Below are positions 20,455 to 31,115 of a stretch of DNA of 64,000 nucleotides, one piece after another. The position numbers were made by a program, and so were the translations under genes. Origin of the DNA: Vreelandella sulfidaeris (GTDB lineage: Bacteria; Pseudomonadota; Gammaproteobacteria; Pseudomonadales; Halomonadaceae); the NCBI GenBank assembly GCA_007182875.1, contig AP019514.1, positions 1,984,001 through 2,048,000 on the forward strand, given 5' to 3'. Under the pieces are notes generated by a model that saw only the letters and a program-made list of their open reading frames with translations, ran no database searches and was not told the DNA's origin. The stretch's first letter is position 1; each line of letters opens with the position of its first letter.

Positions 20455-20529
20455 GGTGGGTGTAGCTCAGGGTAGAGCCCCGGATTGTGACTCCGGTGGT
20501 CGTGGGTTCAAATCCCATCATCCACCCCA
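20455..20529 (+). tRNA. tRNA-His (GTG), copy 1, D-loop one base shorter
   Basis: Acceptor GTGGGTG pairs CATCCAC with the extra 5' G opposite the discriminator C that marks tRNA-His. The anticodon loop ATTGTGA holds GTG. CCA is encoded. Compared with the copy at 20564 the D-loop lacks one T (CAGGGTAGAG against CAGTGGTAGAG). The loss leaves the conserved GG, so it may be functional or a sequencing deletion. Confidence 0.93.
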
Positions 20530-20563
20530 GTGACAATATTTGCGTTTCCAGTTTTTAGGTTGT

Positions 20564-20639
20564 GGTGGGTGTAGCTCAGTGGTAGAGCCCCGGATTGTGA
20601 CTCCGGTGGTCGTGGGTTCAAGTCCCATCATCCACCCCA
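20564..20639 (+). tRNA. tRNA-His (GTG), copy 2
   Basis: A complete tRNA-His with 5' extra G, anticodon GTG and encoded CCA. It is nearly identical to the copy about 35 bases upstream, differing in the D-loop T and one T-arm base. The two look like a tandem duplication. Confidence 0.96.
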
Positions 20640-21010
20640 TTACCTACCCCTTCTTTATATTTCTTTTCTTTGCTTTAATCTCTACTATTTATTGATCAGT
20701 AATTTATGCCCTTAATTGGGTTTTTTCGTTTTCAATTTCTGATGCGTTAGCGCTAACGTTGCATGGTAGATATGTAGCTAAAGGCATGCAGCTAGCGTTC
20801 CCGGCTATTTGTAATAAATTACTAGTAAGTAATGGCTCTATCATTTGTAGTAATGTTCTTAACATTCTTCGTTTTCAGCGACATAAATTACTGTTTTAAT
20901 GCTCTAAAATAGCGCTTTCCACTCTATAAATGCAGTATATTTGGTGATATTTTTCAAATAGTTATTATCATCCATTGTGTTTGCGAATCGATCAAAGGGA
21001 GTGCATCAAA
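20640..21010. promoter_or_regulatory. AT-rich region between the tRNA cluster and the DadA-like gene
   Basis: About 370 bases with no convincing gene. A short CCC/GGG hairpin followed by six T (about 20710-20727) may end the tRNA transcript. A perfect 14-base palindrome lies at 20745-20758. Nothing else stands out except the ribosome-binding site aaggga just before 21011. Confidence 0.5.
20745..20758. promoter_or_regulatory. Perfect 14-bp palindrome, LacI-type operator candidate
   Basis: CGTTAGCGCTAACG is a gapless palindrome with a central CG step, the general form of LacI/GalR-family operators. It lies about 250 bases upstream of the DadA-like gene. No LacI-family gene is in the window, so the regulator would be elsewhere. 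Confidence 0.45.
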
Positions 21011-22250
21011 ATGGCACGTCAAACGGTAGTTTTGGGAGCAGGCATGGTGGGTGTCAGCATTGCTTGGCATCTACGCCAGCGCGGTCATGACGTCACAATC
21101 GTGGACCGCCAACAACCTGGTCGCGAAACGTCGTTTGGCAATGCGGGCATTATTCAGCGTGAGGCAGTTAGACCTTACCCTTTTCCACGTGATGTCAAAA
21201 CGCTGTTAAGCGTTTTGCCTAACCGCCGCGTCGATATTCGCTATCGCCCAGCGGGTATGGTTAATGCCGCCTCTCCGCTACTGCGCTATTGGATGAATTC
21301 GGCACCCAAGGCTTACCAGAAAATCGTGCCGGAATACGCGTCGTTGATCCAACTTTCACTGAAGACCCATGGGCCCATGATTGAGGCCGCCGGTGCAGAA
21401 CACCTTGTGCGCCGGCAGGGATGGCTTGAACTCTACAGAACATCTGAAAAACTTGCGGCGCGGTTAAAAGATGCCGAAGAGGCCCGGCGCCTTTATGGCG
21501 TTCAGTTTGAGCAATTGGACCGAGCGGCACTTGCAGAGAAAGAGCCTTCTGAGTGACGCCATTATAGGTGCAATTCACTGGCTAGATCCCTGGACTGTAG
21601 CTGACCCAGGCGCACTGGTCGCGGCTTACGCACAATCATTTAGTGAGAGTGGTGGACGCATTTTGCAGGCCGACATTAAGTCGGTTCAGCAGGTGCGTGA
21701 CCGATGGCAGGTAAATACAGCCTCTGAAACGGTTGAGGCGGACGAGGTGGTGGTGGCTCTGGGGCCCTGGGCGGGTAGCTGGCTGAAAGAGCTTGGCTAT
21801 CACTTTCCGACTTTTGTAAAGCGTGGCTACCACATGCACTACGCTTCTCAGGCCTCAGCAAAACTCAATTTTTGGGTGATGGATGCAGAAGTTGGCTATT
21901 TGCTGGCGCCGATGAATGCCGGCATCCGATTGACCACTGGGGCAGAGTTGGATCGCTTGGATGCTCCCGCTGACGTTAACCAGTTGGGCGCTGCAGAGAA
22001 GGTCGCACGCAGTGTCTTTCCATTAGGGGAGCGCCGTGATGAAGTCCCTTGGAAAGGCGCACGGCCCTGTTTGCCCGATATGAAGCCTGTGATTGGGCCT
22101 GCGCCGAGGCATCCCGGGCTATGGCTTGCCTTTGGCCATGGCCATCAAGGCTTTACTCTAGGTCCGGCCACCGGTCATCTGATGGCGGAGATGATGGAAG
22201 GGCAACCTACGAGCATTGATATGGCACCATTTCGCGCTGACAGGTTCTAG
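21011..22250 (+). CDS. FAD-dependent D-amino-acid dehydrogenase-like oxidoreductase (one frameshift)
   Basis: A DAO-superfamily flavoenzyme of about 413 residues, closest to DadA. The dinucleotide-binding motif is VLGAGMVGVSIAWHLRQRGH followed by VTIVDRQQPGRETSFGNAG. The C-terminal FGHGHQGFTLGPATGHLMAEM is the usual FAD-closing segment. The frame breaks near 21548; joining gives EKEPSLSDAIIGAIHW. The ATG at 21011 has a good ribosome-binding site. Its substrate could be a D-amino acid or another secondary amine; the sequence does not decide. No alanine racemase is adjacent. Confidence 0.82.
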
Positions 22251-22391
22251 CTAGCGCTATATCCATTAATGATCAGGTAAAATAAGCCGATAGTGGTAGA
22301 TGCTGGTACTAGTAATAGGGAACGATATCTTTGCGCGTAATCTAATGCTTTGCTAGTTTAAAAGCACATTTGCACACCATGAGGTGGATAT

Positions 22392-22601
22392 ATGGATGTA
22401 GGCATCAGCAGTTCAGTTAGCGCGTCGCTTTACATGAACCAAGCGCAAACGCCTGAGCAAGCACAAATGCAGGTGTTTAAACAAGCGCTAGATACACAGG
22501 CGCAGCAAGTGACCGAAATCATGGCCTCTGCAGACACTGGCGCTCAGCCGGATTTGGCCAAAGAGGGCAATGTAGGTACGCAGGTTAATACCTACGCCTA
22601 G
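22392..22601 (+). CDS. YjfB-like small protein (putative motility-related family)
   Basis: An intact 69-residue protein, glutamine- and alanine-rich. MDVGISSSVSASLYMNQ followed by a Gln-rich amphipathic stretch and VFKQALDTQAQQ fits the YjfB family, which is loosely linked to motility by name only. A gaggtg-type ribosome-binding site precedes it and a strong terminator follows, so it is probably a single-gene transcript. No motility genes are nearby. Confidence 0.65.
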   Translation: MDVGISSSVSASLYMNQAQTPEQAQMQVFKQALDTQAQQVTEIMASADTGAQPDLAKEGNVGTQVNTYA

Positions 22602-22653
22602 AGTCCAGTACCAATAGCGGCTGACTGGCAACGGTCATAACCGTTAGTACGAT

Positions 22654-22682
22654 AAAACGCTGACTTGCTCAGCGTTTTTTTT
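22654..22682 (+). terminator. Intrinsic terminator after the yjfB-like gene
   Basis: AACGCTGA (22656-22663) pairs with TCAGCGTT (22669-22676) around a 5-base loop, followed by a run of T. This is a textbook rho-independent terminator. Confidence 0.88.
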
Positions 22683-22838
22683 GGTCTTTTCAAGGGCGTC
22701 ACGTTTGACGACACCCGCGACAACAGCCGTCTCCAAGCGTTACAATTGCCGCAATGAACATTGCTCATTGCGTAGAGGCTAGTTAGCGAGAGCTGCTGAT
22801 TGGGTGCTGCGCTGAGACCCTATATTTGAAGAGGCACA

Positions 22839-24423
22839 ATGAAAGAGACACAGCTGGCCCATGAAGCAGGGCTTAGACGCACCTTTGCTATTATTTCGCA
22901 CCCCGACGCCGGTAAAACCACTATTACCGAAAAGATGCTGCTGTTTGGTAACGCTATTCAGTTGGCGGGGTCGGTTAAAAGTAAGCGTAATGACCGTCAT
23001 GCCACGTCGGATTGGATGAAGATGGAGCAGGAGCGGGGTATCTCTGTCACCACTTCGGTCATGCAGTTCCCCTACGGTGGCCGTATCGTCAACCTGCTGG
23101 ATACACCCGGTCACGAAGACTTTTCTGAAGATACCTACCGCACGCTCACGGCGGTTGACTCTGCCTTGATGGTGATCGACGGCGCCAAAGGTGTTGAGGA
23201 TCGCACCATTAAGTTGATGGAAGTGTGTCGTCTGCGCACCACGCCGATTCTCACCTTCATCAATAAAATGGACCGCGATATCCGCGACCCGATTGAAGTC
23301 ATGGATGAAGTTGAGACGGTGCTGAATATCCAGTGCGCGCCGATGACCTGGCCGATTGGTATGGGTCGTCACTTTAAGGGCGTTTATCACCTCTATAATG
23401 ACGTGATTCATCTTTACACCCAGGGCAGGGTAGCCGCATTCCCGAGGATAAGCGTATTGAGGGGTTAGATAGCCCCGAAGTGGATGCCGTGCTTGGGGAA
23501 GATCAGGCTGAAGAGCTGCGTATGGAAGTAGAGCTGGTGCGTGGTGCATCGCATGAATTCGATCTGGAGGCTTACCGCCGGGGTGAGCTTTCGCCGGTCT
23601 ATTTCGGTACCGCCATGGGCAACTTTGGTGTGCGCGAGATGATGGACGGCTTTGTCGAATATGCGCCGCCGCCCCAGGCCCACGAAACTGATACTCGGGT
23701 AGTCACTTCCGATGATGATCGCTTCACCGGCTTTGTGTTTAAAATCCAGGCCAATATGGATCCCAATCACCGCGACCGTATCGCCTTTTGCGGGTCTGTT
23801 CAGGCAAGTACGAAAGAACATGAAGATGCGCCATGTGCGTATTGGCAAGGACGTTAAAATTGCCGATGCATTGACCTTTATGGCCTCCGACCGCTCACAA
23901 GTCGAAGAGGCTTGGCCCGGCGATATTATCGGTTTGCACAACCACGGTACGATTCAGATCGGCGATACCTTTACCGTGGGTGAGGATATGCGCTTTACCG
24001 GCATACCGCACTTTGCGCCCGAGTTATTTAAACGCGTACGCTTAAAAGACCCGTTAAAAATGAAGGCGCTACAAAGGGGCTGCAGCAACTTTCTGAAGAA
24101 GGCGCAACCCAGGTCTTTATGCCCATGGATAATAACGACCTGATTCTCGGCGCCGTGGGTACTCTGCAGTTTGACGTTGTCGCCCACCGTCTCAAAGAAG
24201 AGTACAAGGTCGACTGCCTGTACGAAGGTGTCAATGTCCAGACCGCCCGCTGGGTTTACTGTGAAGATGCCAAAAGCTGGAAGAGTTTAAGCGCAAGGCC
24301 AGCGCTAACCTGGCGATTGATGGCGGTGGCTATCTCACCTATATTGCACCTACCCGGGTTAACTTACAGATGACCCAGGAGCGCTGGCCGGAAATACGCT
24401 TCCAACCCACCCGCGAGCACTAA
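22839..24423 (+). CDS. prfC: Peptide chain release factor 3 (frameshifted)
   Basis: RF3 is the GTPase that removes RF1/RF2 from the ribosome after termination. GTPase motifs are intact: the P-loop [13 protein letters not shown], switch region [29 protein letters not shown] and NKMDRD. The C-terminus ends with [20 protein letters not shown] at 24423. Breaks lie near 23429, 23800-23810, 24068 and 24272-24290, each a one-base homopolymer change. About 527 codons, the family length. TatD-like nuclease follows 8 bases later, so they may be co-transcribed. Confidence 0.94.
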
Positions 24424-24431
24424 GTATTCCC

Positions 24432-25189
24432 ATGTTAATTGACGCACATTGCCATCTCGATTTTACGCAGTTCGATGATGATCGGCCTGAGGTCTTTGAG
24501 GCCGCTAAGGCAGTGGGCGTCGGGCATTTTATTGTGCCTGGCACGACCCGTGACCGATGGCAGCATGTACTGACGTTAGGTGGGCGGGAGGATACGTCAG
24601 TATGCCTGGGCCTTCATCCTTACTTTATTGATCAGCATCAGGAATCGGATGTTGAGGCACTTGATCAGCAACTCAGCGAACACCCTGAGCTCGTGGCGTT
24701 GGGTGAGTGTGGCATTGATGCCCGGTTTACAGACACGCTTGACGCGCAGTGGCGCTATTTTGATGCTCAACTGAAACTCGCGAAGCGCCACTCTCTGCCG
24801 GTGGTAGTGCACTGCGTCCACGCTAACGATAAGGTCGCAAAGCGTCTTCGTCAGCTTGAGCTTCCTCAAGCCGGACTCATTCATGCTTTTCAGGTTCCAT
24901 TGAACAAGCAACGAAGTTTCTTGACCTGGGGTTCAAGCTAGGCCTGGGCGGCGCAGTCACCTATGAGCGTGCCAAGCGGTTACAGCGAACCGTTGAGGCG
25001 TTACCTAACGATGCTTTTGTGCTGGAAACCGACAGCTCTGACATGCCGCTTAGCGGCTATCAAGGGAAGCGAAATGAACCGTGCAGGGTAGCCGAGGTTT
25101 GTGACGTCGTGGCTACCCTGCGTGGTCAAACAACTGAGCAAGTTGCGGCTCAGAGCAGTAATGCCGCCGCAAAACTATTTGGCCTATAA
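24432..25189 (+). CDS. TatD-family metal-dependent DNase/hydrolase (one frameshift)
   Basis: A TIM-barrel hydrolase of the TatD/YjjV group with metal ligands in DAHCHLD, GECGID (Glu), VVHCVHAND and ETDSSDMPL. The frame breaks near 24890, a T-run one short; restoring it gives LIHAFSGSIEQATKFLDLGFKLGLGG and the stop at 25189. About 253 codons. It is probably a 3'-5' nuclease in DNA repair or nucleic-acid turnover. Its start is 8 bases after prfC. Confidence 0.88.
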
Positions 25190-25267
25190 TAGCGACTAAG
25201 GCATTTGCCTCTGAATTATTACCCTCGGAGCCATTAGCCGTTATGCGTTATGCGTTAAGGCTAACCG

Positions 25268-26239
25268 CTAGCTGTTCTGGATCAACGCGCTCAATAGCGT
25301 AGGGTAACGATAGAAGGGTAGCGGGTTCTCCCGCGAGAAAACGGGCATTGCTTCTTCTGTTACCTTGGTATTCATCACCGCCAATAACTCGACATGACCT
25401 TGTTCATCAAAAGCGCTGACGACCACTTCGCCCACCGTTTTATCGTCATTACTGACGAGGCTGGCGCCCACTTCGGGTAGCGCTTTTGTGTCTACGCTGA
25501 CGCGCATCAAGCGCTTTTAACTTGCCCCGGAAGTGCGCCCGTGCGACCACTTCTTGGCCGGTATAGCAGCCCTTTTAAAACTAATGCCGCCCAATGCTTC
25601 CCAGTTAAGCATTTGAGGCAAAAGTGATCCTGCTGCGCATCGGTAAGCCATGCCAGGCCGCTGCGAATATCTTCAAGCTGCCAAGCGTTGCGACTCGCTT
25701 CGTCGTCCTTGATCTCGGCAGCATCGCTATCACTATGGTTGTCGAAACCGTCGTCGAAACCGTCGTCGAAACATAATAGCCAACGTGGTGTCTCACTGGG
25801 GTAGCGCAGTGCACAGGTGTGGCCATTAGTGGTGTGGGTGCCTATTTGCTCAGGGAGCCGCAGGGCCATCTGATCAGCAATCGCTTGGGCTTTATCGCTG
25901 GCGCCGATAAAGGTGAGGTTGGGCAGGGCGATCAACTCGGTCTTATAGAAAGCGGCGAATTTTTTTAAGATGGTTGGCTAAGCTATCCAATAGGGTACTG
26001 CTCAGTAGCAGCCGGAAATGGTTTTCACCCATGCGGAGTAGATAGGCGTTGGCTAACATACGGCCCTTGGGCGTGCAAAAGCAGGTTAGCGGTGCGAAAT
26101 TGCCATCGGCTAAGCTGACTTGGGCGCTGGTCTGCCCTTGAAGAAACTTTTCAGCGTCCGCACCTTTTACATCAAGCGCGGCTAAATGGCTAAGGCGGAC
26201 GCTGCCAAGGTCGGGGTTGCTAGTGGGAACGGTCGCCAT
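25268..26239 (-). CDS. ygfZ: Folate-binding protein YgfZ (frameshifted)
   Basis: A GcvT-like tetrahydrofolate-binding protein that supports some iron-sulfur enzymes. The hallmark KGCYTGQEVVARAHFRGK is present after correcting an A-run near 25577. Other breaks lie near 25965 (restoring HLKKFAAFYK), near 25600-25620 and near 25515. An acidic insertion with a DDGF repeat is encoded by a 12-bp tandem repeat at 25738. About 324 codons. It is divergent from the HMA-like and OsmC genes. Confidence 0.9.
25738..25772. repeat. 12-bp tandem repeat inside ygfZ
   Basis: Three copies of a 12-base unit gtcgtcgaaacc (first copy gttgtcgaaacc, last copy one base short) lie end to end. On the minus strand they encode FDDG-type repeats in an acidic stretch of YgfZ. 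Reading frame is preserved because 12 is a multiple of three. Confidence 0.75.
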
Positions 26240-26403
26240 AAAAAACTCCCTGGTATAGGTAGCAGTAGAGAATCTGCTAGAAAATAATCGACGAATATTG
26301 CCATTAAGTGCGGGCAGCAGGCATTAATTGCAAGGCACCATTAGCGTGCTAGACTCGTTGCTTTGCAGGAAGTCTTGCACAGGTCAATAAGCAGGGAAAC
26401 GTC

Positions 26404-26600
26404 ATGGCGCAGCAGTCGTTAACATTTCAAGGTGTAAAACGGTCGAGCAAGTCAACAAAATTACCACAGCGCTCATGATGCTTGATGGCGTCGATAGTGC
26501 TGAAGTGGGCCGCCATGGTGCAGATATAGACGGTCGAGCAAAGCGCGAAACGCTGATTAATGCCATCGAAAAACTCAAATTAGGTGTGAAAATCTCTTAA
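26404..26600 (+). CDS. HMA-like small protein without the metal-binding cysteines (one frameshift)
   Basis: About 65 codons after restoring one A near 26438. The predicted protein starts MAQQSLTFQGVKTVEQVNK and has ALMMLDGVDSAEVGRHGADIDG followed by LINAIEKLKLGV, the beta-alpha-beta pattern of heavy-metal-associated domains. The MTCxxC metal loop is replaced by VKTVEQV, so it should not bind copper in the usual way. Its stop overlaps the ATG of the OsmC gene (TAATG), so the two are translationally coupled. Confidence 0.6.
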
Positions 26601-27006
26601 TGCACATACCTATTACTGTCATCAGTGAACGCAACCGCGTATTTAGGCAGCGTGTAGATGTTGATGGCTTAGAGGCGCTGTATGCCGATGTGCCGCCGAT
26701 CGTCGGTGGGGATGGCAGTGCTCCTGACCCGCATGACTATTTCGATATTGCCTTAGGTACTTGCAAAGCCATTACGGTACAGATGTACGCAAAGCGCAAG
26801 GCGTGGCCGCTTGAGGGTGTGACCGTCACGGTGCAGCGCGATGATAGTCAGGAAAAAAGGGGGTATACAAGCTAACCGTCGTATTGGCATTGCATGGTAT
26901 TGATGACCCTGCTCAGCGCGCTAGGCTTGAAGAGATTAGTCATCGCTGCCCCATCCAACGTTTGATGACGGTATCCACGGTCGAGATCGCCACACTTCTT
27001 GTTTAG
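26600..27006 (+). CDS. OsmC-family protein, YhfA-like (one frameshift)
   Basis: OsmC/Ohr fold protein of about 135 residues. The central helix [17 protein letters not shown] carries the conserved Cys; the partner position in the N-terminal half reads [11 protein letters not shown]. The C-terminus [16 protein letters not shown] matches the second Cys motif of this family. The frame breaks near 26862, where a base is wrong in an A/G run; correction gives [18 protein letters not shown]. It is likely a peroxide- or osmotic-stress protein. The start overlaps the HMA-like stop by one base. Confidence 0.8.
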
Positions 27007-27055
27007 TTATTATTTGTTTAGTTATCCCTTATCTAGTTTCTCTTTTGGAGCACCG

Positions 27056-29078
27056 ATGAGCAAAGCCTTTCGCTTACAGTCAAAATTTCAGCCTGCAGGC
27101 GATCAGCCTGCCGCCATTAAAGGACTGATTAGTGGGCTGGAATCAGGGCTTGCCCATCAAACGTTGTTGGGCGTAACCGGGTCGGGCAAAACCTTCACCA
27201 TGGCTAATGTGGTTGAGCAGCAGCAGCGCCCGACTATTGTCATGGCGCCGAACAAGACTCTTGCTGCTCAGCTTTACGGGGAGTTCAAGTCGTTTTTCCC
27301 TGATAACGCAGTTGAGTATTTTGTCTCCTACTACGATTACTATCAGCCGGAAGCCTATGTGCCTTCGTCAGATACCTTCATCGAGAAAGATGCCTCGATA
27401 AATGATCATATAGAGCAGATGCGCCTTTCGGCCACAAAAGCATTATTAGAACGGCGCGATGCGCTGATCGTCGTATCAGTCTCGGCCATTTATGGCCTGG
27501 GTGATCCCGATCAATATCTTAAAATGCGTCTTCACTTCACCCGCGGTGAGCTAATTGATCAGCGCGCCTTTCTACGACGCTTGGCCGAGCTACAGTATAC
27601 CCGCAATGATATGGATTTTCGGCGCGGTACCTATCGAGTGCGCGGTGATGTGATCGACATCTTCCCCGCTGACTCCGACGAGGAAGCGGTACGCGTCGAG
27701 CTATTTGACAGCGAAATCGATACGATCCGCCTATTTGATCCGTTGACCGGTGCCGTTCGTGGGGAAGTCCCGCGTATGACCATCTACCCCAAATCGCATT
27801 ACGTTACGCCGCGGGAAACCATCCTAGGGGCCATTGATGCGATCAAAGAAGAGCTAAAAGGTCGCCTTGAGTGGATGCGCAAGCACGAACGGCTGGTAGA
27901 AGCGCAGCGTCTGGAGCAGCGTACGCTTTATGATATCGAGATGATGCTGGAGCTGGGTTACTGCAACGGTATTGAAAACTATTCACGCTATCTCTCGGGC
28001 GGACACCCGGCGAGCCGCCGCCCACGTTTTTCGACTACTTACCCGATGACGCACTGCTATTTATCGATGAGTCTCACGTTAGTGTGCCCCAGGTAGGCGG
28101 TATGTATAAAGGCGACCGGTCGCGTAAAGAGACGCTGGTCGAGTACGGTTTCCGGTTGCCCTCAGCACTGGATAACCGGCCAATGAAATTTGAAGAGTGG
28201 GAGGCGATTTCCCCGCAAACCATCTTTGTCTCTGCCACCCCAGGCCGTTATGAAGGCGAGCACGCTAGCCAAACCGTCGAGCAGGTGGTGCGTCCCACAG
28301 GTCTACTGGATCCTGAAATTGAGGTGCGTCCGGCCAGTACTCAGGTCGATGATCTGCTTTCGGAGATTGGCCTACGCACCGCGGTAGGTGAGCGGGTGCT
28401 GGTGACCACGCTCACCAAGCGTATGGCGGAAGACTTGACCGAGTATTTTGACGAGCACGGCATACGGGTTCGCTACCTACACTCGGATATCGATACCGTC
28501 GAGCGTGTCGAGATCATTCGTGATTTACGACTGGGCAAGTTTGATGTGCTGGTAGGCATTAACTTGCTGCGTGAAGGGTTGGATATTCCCGAAGTCTCGC
28601 TGGTGGCCATTTTGGATGCCGATAAAGAGGGCTTTCTGCGCGCGGAGCGTCGTTAATACAGACCATTGGCCGCGCTGCTCGTAACGCGCATGGTAAGGCG
28701 ATTCTGTACGGCGACCGGATTACCGACTCGATGCGTAAAGCCATCGATGAAACCGAACGTCGACGGGCCAAGCAGACCGCTCATAATGAAGAACATGGTA
28801 TTACGCCAACAACGGTTACCCGCTCGGTGGCTGATATCCTTGAAGCTGCCCAGGCGCCGGGTAAGAAAAGCAGTCGTCGGCGTGGTAGTGAACGTAAAGT
28901 GGCGGAAAGTGGCGCCGAGTATGATGTGTCGACCATGAACAAACAGGACCTGCTGGGCGCGATCAGCAAGCTTGAAGATGCCATGTTTGAAGCAGCGCAA
29001 AACCTGGAGTTTGAGGAAGCGGCCCGACTTCGCGATCAACTCCATCAAATGAAAGAAAAACAGCTGGCGCTGGGCTAA
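27056..29078 (+). CDS. uvrB: Excinuclease ABC subunit B (frameshifted)
   Basis: The damage-verifying helicase-like subunit of nucleotide excision repair. Walker A is [12 protein letters not shown], the DNA-inserting beta-hairpin is [15 protein letters not shown], and helicase motifs FIDESHV, FVSATPG and [14 protein letters not shown] follow. The UVR domain that binds UvrC is at the C-terminus ([26 protein letters not shown]). Breaks lie near 27988-28020 and near 28653. The ATG at 27056 follows a TTGGAG site. About 673 codons. The nei remnant begins 3 bases after its stop. Confidence 0.95.
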
Positions 29079-29081
29079 CGG

Positions 29082-29375
29082 ATGCCAGAAGGGCCAGAAA
29101 AACATCGCGCAGCAGACCTTATTCAGGAGCAGATAGACGGGCGGGTAATTGAACAAGCGTTGGTGGCAGGGCTGGGCAATTATCTTGGCTCTGAAATTCT
29201 TTTTGTACTCAGTTGTCCTCTAGCGCTCGATCGTTAGATCTCACTCCTAATCAGCAACAATCGCTGGGGCAGTGCTTGGGTGCCACCGCTGTAATTCGGT
29301 GATCGAGCGCAAAATGGTCGGATCACGAAGGCTCTATTATTGCCCCACTGCCAAGCCAATGGTTAGATTTCTGAC
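29082..29375 (+). pseudogene. nei: Remnant of endonuclease VIII, with internal deletions
   Basis: The ATG at 29082 starts MPEGPEKHRAAD, the catalytic N-terminus of Nei. After about 25 residues the sequence jumps directly to ALVAGLGNYLGSEILF, which in Nei lies about 130 residues later, in the H2TH region. After a frame change near 29235 a helix follows, then a jump to the zinc-finger end: IERKMVGSRRLYYCP. The first Cys pair of the finger is missing. The remnant would be about 95 residues against roughly 260-280 for Nei. These losses are far larger than the one-base errors elsewhere, so this is decay or an assembly artefact, not a miscall. Confidence 0.75.
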
Positions 29376-29586
29376 GAGCAGTCGATCATGTTTTTTTAGA
29401 TTTTATACCGTTATCTTGATTATTATAAAACAACCACTAAAACACTAAACTTATAAAATAGTTAGCCAGCGAGGAATGCTGCCGGCGGCAGGGCAATACG
29501 GTATACTTGGCCACACGCTAAGACGGCACTTGCGCCGATGCGCAAAAATGTCGCTGACTAGACGATAACCTAGGAGCTGTTAGTCC

Positions 29587-31091
29587 ATGACCGTGATTCG
29601 CCAGGACGACGTTATTCAAAGCGTTGCCGATGCTCTGCAGTACATCTCTTACTATCATCCTAAAGATTTTATTGACGCCATGGCGGCCGCCTACGAGCGT
29701 GAAGAGAACCCCGCTGCTAAAGACGCTATTGCGCAAATTCTGATTAATTCGCGCATGTGTGCCACAGGGCACCGCCCGATTTGCCAGGACACCGGTATCG
29801 TCACCGTGTTTGTTCACGTGGGTATGAACGTTACCTGGGAAGCGGACATGAGCCTGGACGACATGATCAACGAAGGTGTTCGTCGCGCTTATCTATTGCC
29901 TGACAATGTCCTTCGTGCCTCAGTACTGGCAGATCCTGACGGTAAACGGGCTAACACCAAAGACAACACCCCGCGATTATTCATCACCAGATTGTGCCTG
30001 GCGACAGCGTGGATATTCACGTAGCCGCAAAAGGCGGGGGGAGTGAAGCCAAGTCTAAATTTGCCATGCTTAACCCTTCCGACAGTGTCGTCGATTGGGT
30101 AATGGAACAACTGCCGAAGATGGGCGCAGGCTGGTGTCCGCCTGGGATGCTGGGTATTGGTATCGGTGGCACTGCTGAAAAAGCCATGATGATTGCCAAA
30201 GAGGCGCTGCTTGATCCTATCGATATCCAGGATTTACAGGCGCGAGGCCCCAGTAATCGCGCCGAAGAGATACGCTTGGAACTGTTTGATAAAGTCAATA
30301 AGAGCGGTATTGGCGCGCAAGGGTTAGGCGGTTTAACCACCGTGCTGGATATTAAAGTTAAAGATTATCCTACCCATGCGGCCAACAAGCCCGTCGCAAT
30401 TATTCCCAACTGTGCGGCGACGCGTCACGCCCACTTTACCCTTGATGGGTCAGGGCCTGCGTCATTAAAAGCGCCGAAGCTTGAAGACTGGCCGGAAATC
30501 ACCCGCGAAGCAGGTGACAACGTTAAACGTGTCAATCTCGACACCGTGACGCCTGCTGAAGTTAAAACCTGGCAGCCCGGTGATACGCTGCTATTGAACG
30601 GTAAGTTACTAACCGGCCGCGATGCTGCGCACAAGCGTATGGTCGATATGCTGGCTAAGGGTGAGCCGTTGCCAGTCGACATGAGAGGTCGATTTATTTA
30701 CTACGTCGGCCCGGTTGATCCTATCAGAGATGAAGTTGTTGGCCCTGCTGGCCCGACCACCGCCACACGGATGGATAAGTTTACCCGCACGATGTTAGAA
30801 GAGACCGGCCTGCTAGGCATGGTAGGCAAGGCAGAACGTGGTCAAGCCGCCATTGATGCTATCCGTGACAATGAAGCAGTTTACTTAATGGCTGTAGGTG
30901 GGTCAGCCTATCTGGTCGCCCAAGCAATTAAGAAATCGCGAGTAGTGGGTTTTGAAGACCTGGGCATGGAGGCGATCTACGAGTTTGAAGTGGAAGATAT
31001 GCCGGTGACCGTTGCCGTTGATAGCCAGGGGACTTCAGTCCATCAAACTGGGCCTGCCAAATGGAAAGAGATTATTGCTCAGTCGGCATAG
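29587..31091 (+). CDS. fumA: Fumarate hydratase, class I (one frameshift)
   Basis: A [4Fe-4S] class I fumarase of the TCA cycle, about 502 residues with alpha and beta parts fused. Cluster cysteines are in SRMCATGHRPICQDTGIV and IPNCAATRH. The beta part is recognisable from PGDTLLLNGKLLTGRDAAHKRM and YVGPVDPIRDEVVGPAGPTTATRMDKF. The frame breaks near 29980 in an AT-rich stretch; joining gives NTPAIIHHQIVPGDSVDIHVAAKGGGSEAKSKF. It has its own terminator downstream. Confidence 0.94.
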
Positions 31092-31115
31092 CGGGAATGG
31101 TAAGATTGATTAGGC

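Noticed and set aside
20137-20639. Integration site or genomic island at the tRNA cluster
   Set aside because: No integrase, no direct repeat of a tRNA 3' end and only ordinary chromosomal genes on either side.
22779-23549. 256-codon minus-strand frame opposite prfC
   Set aside because: It is antisense to the highly conserved GTPase domain of RF3 and has no recognisable protein features; the plus-strand reading is certain.
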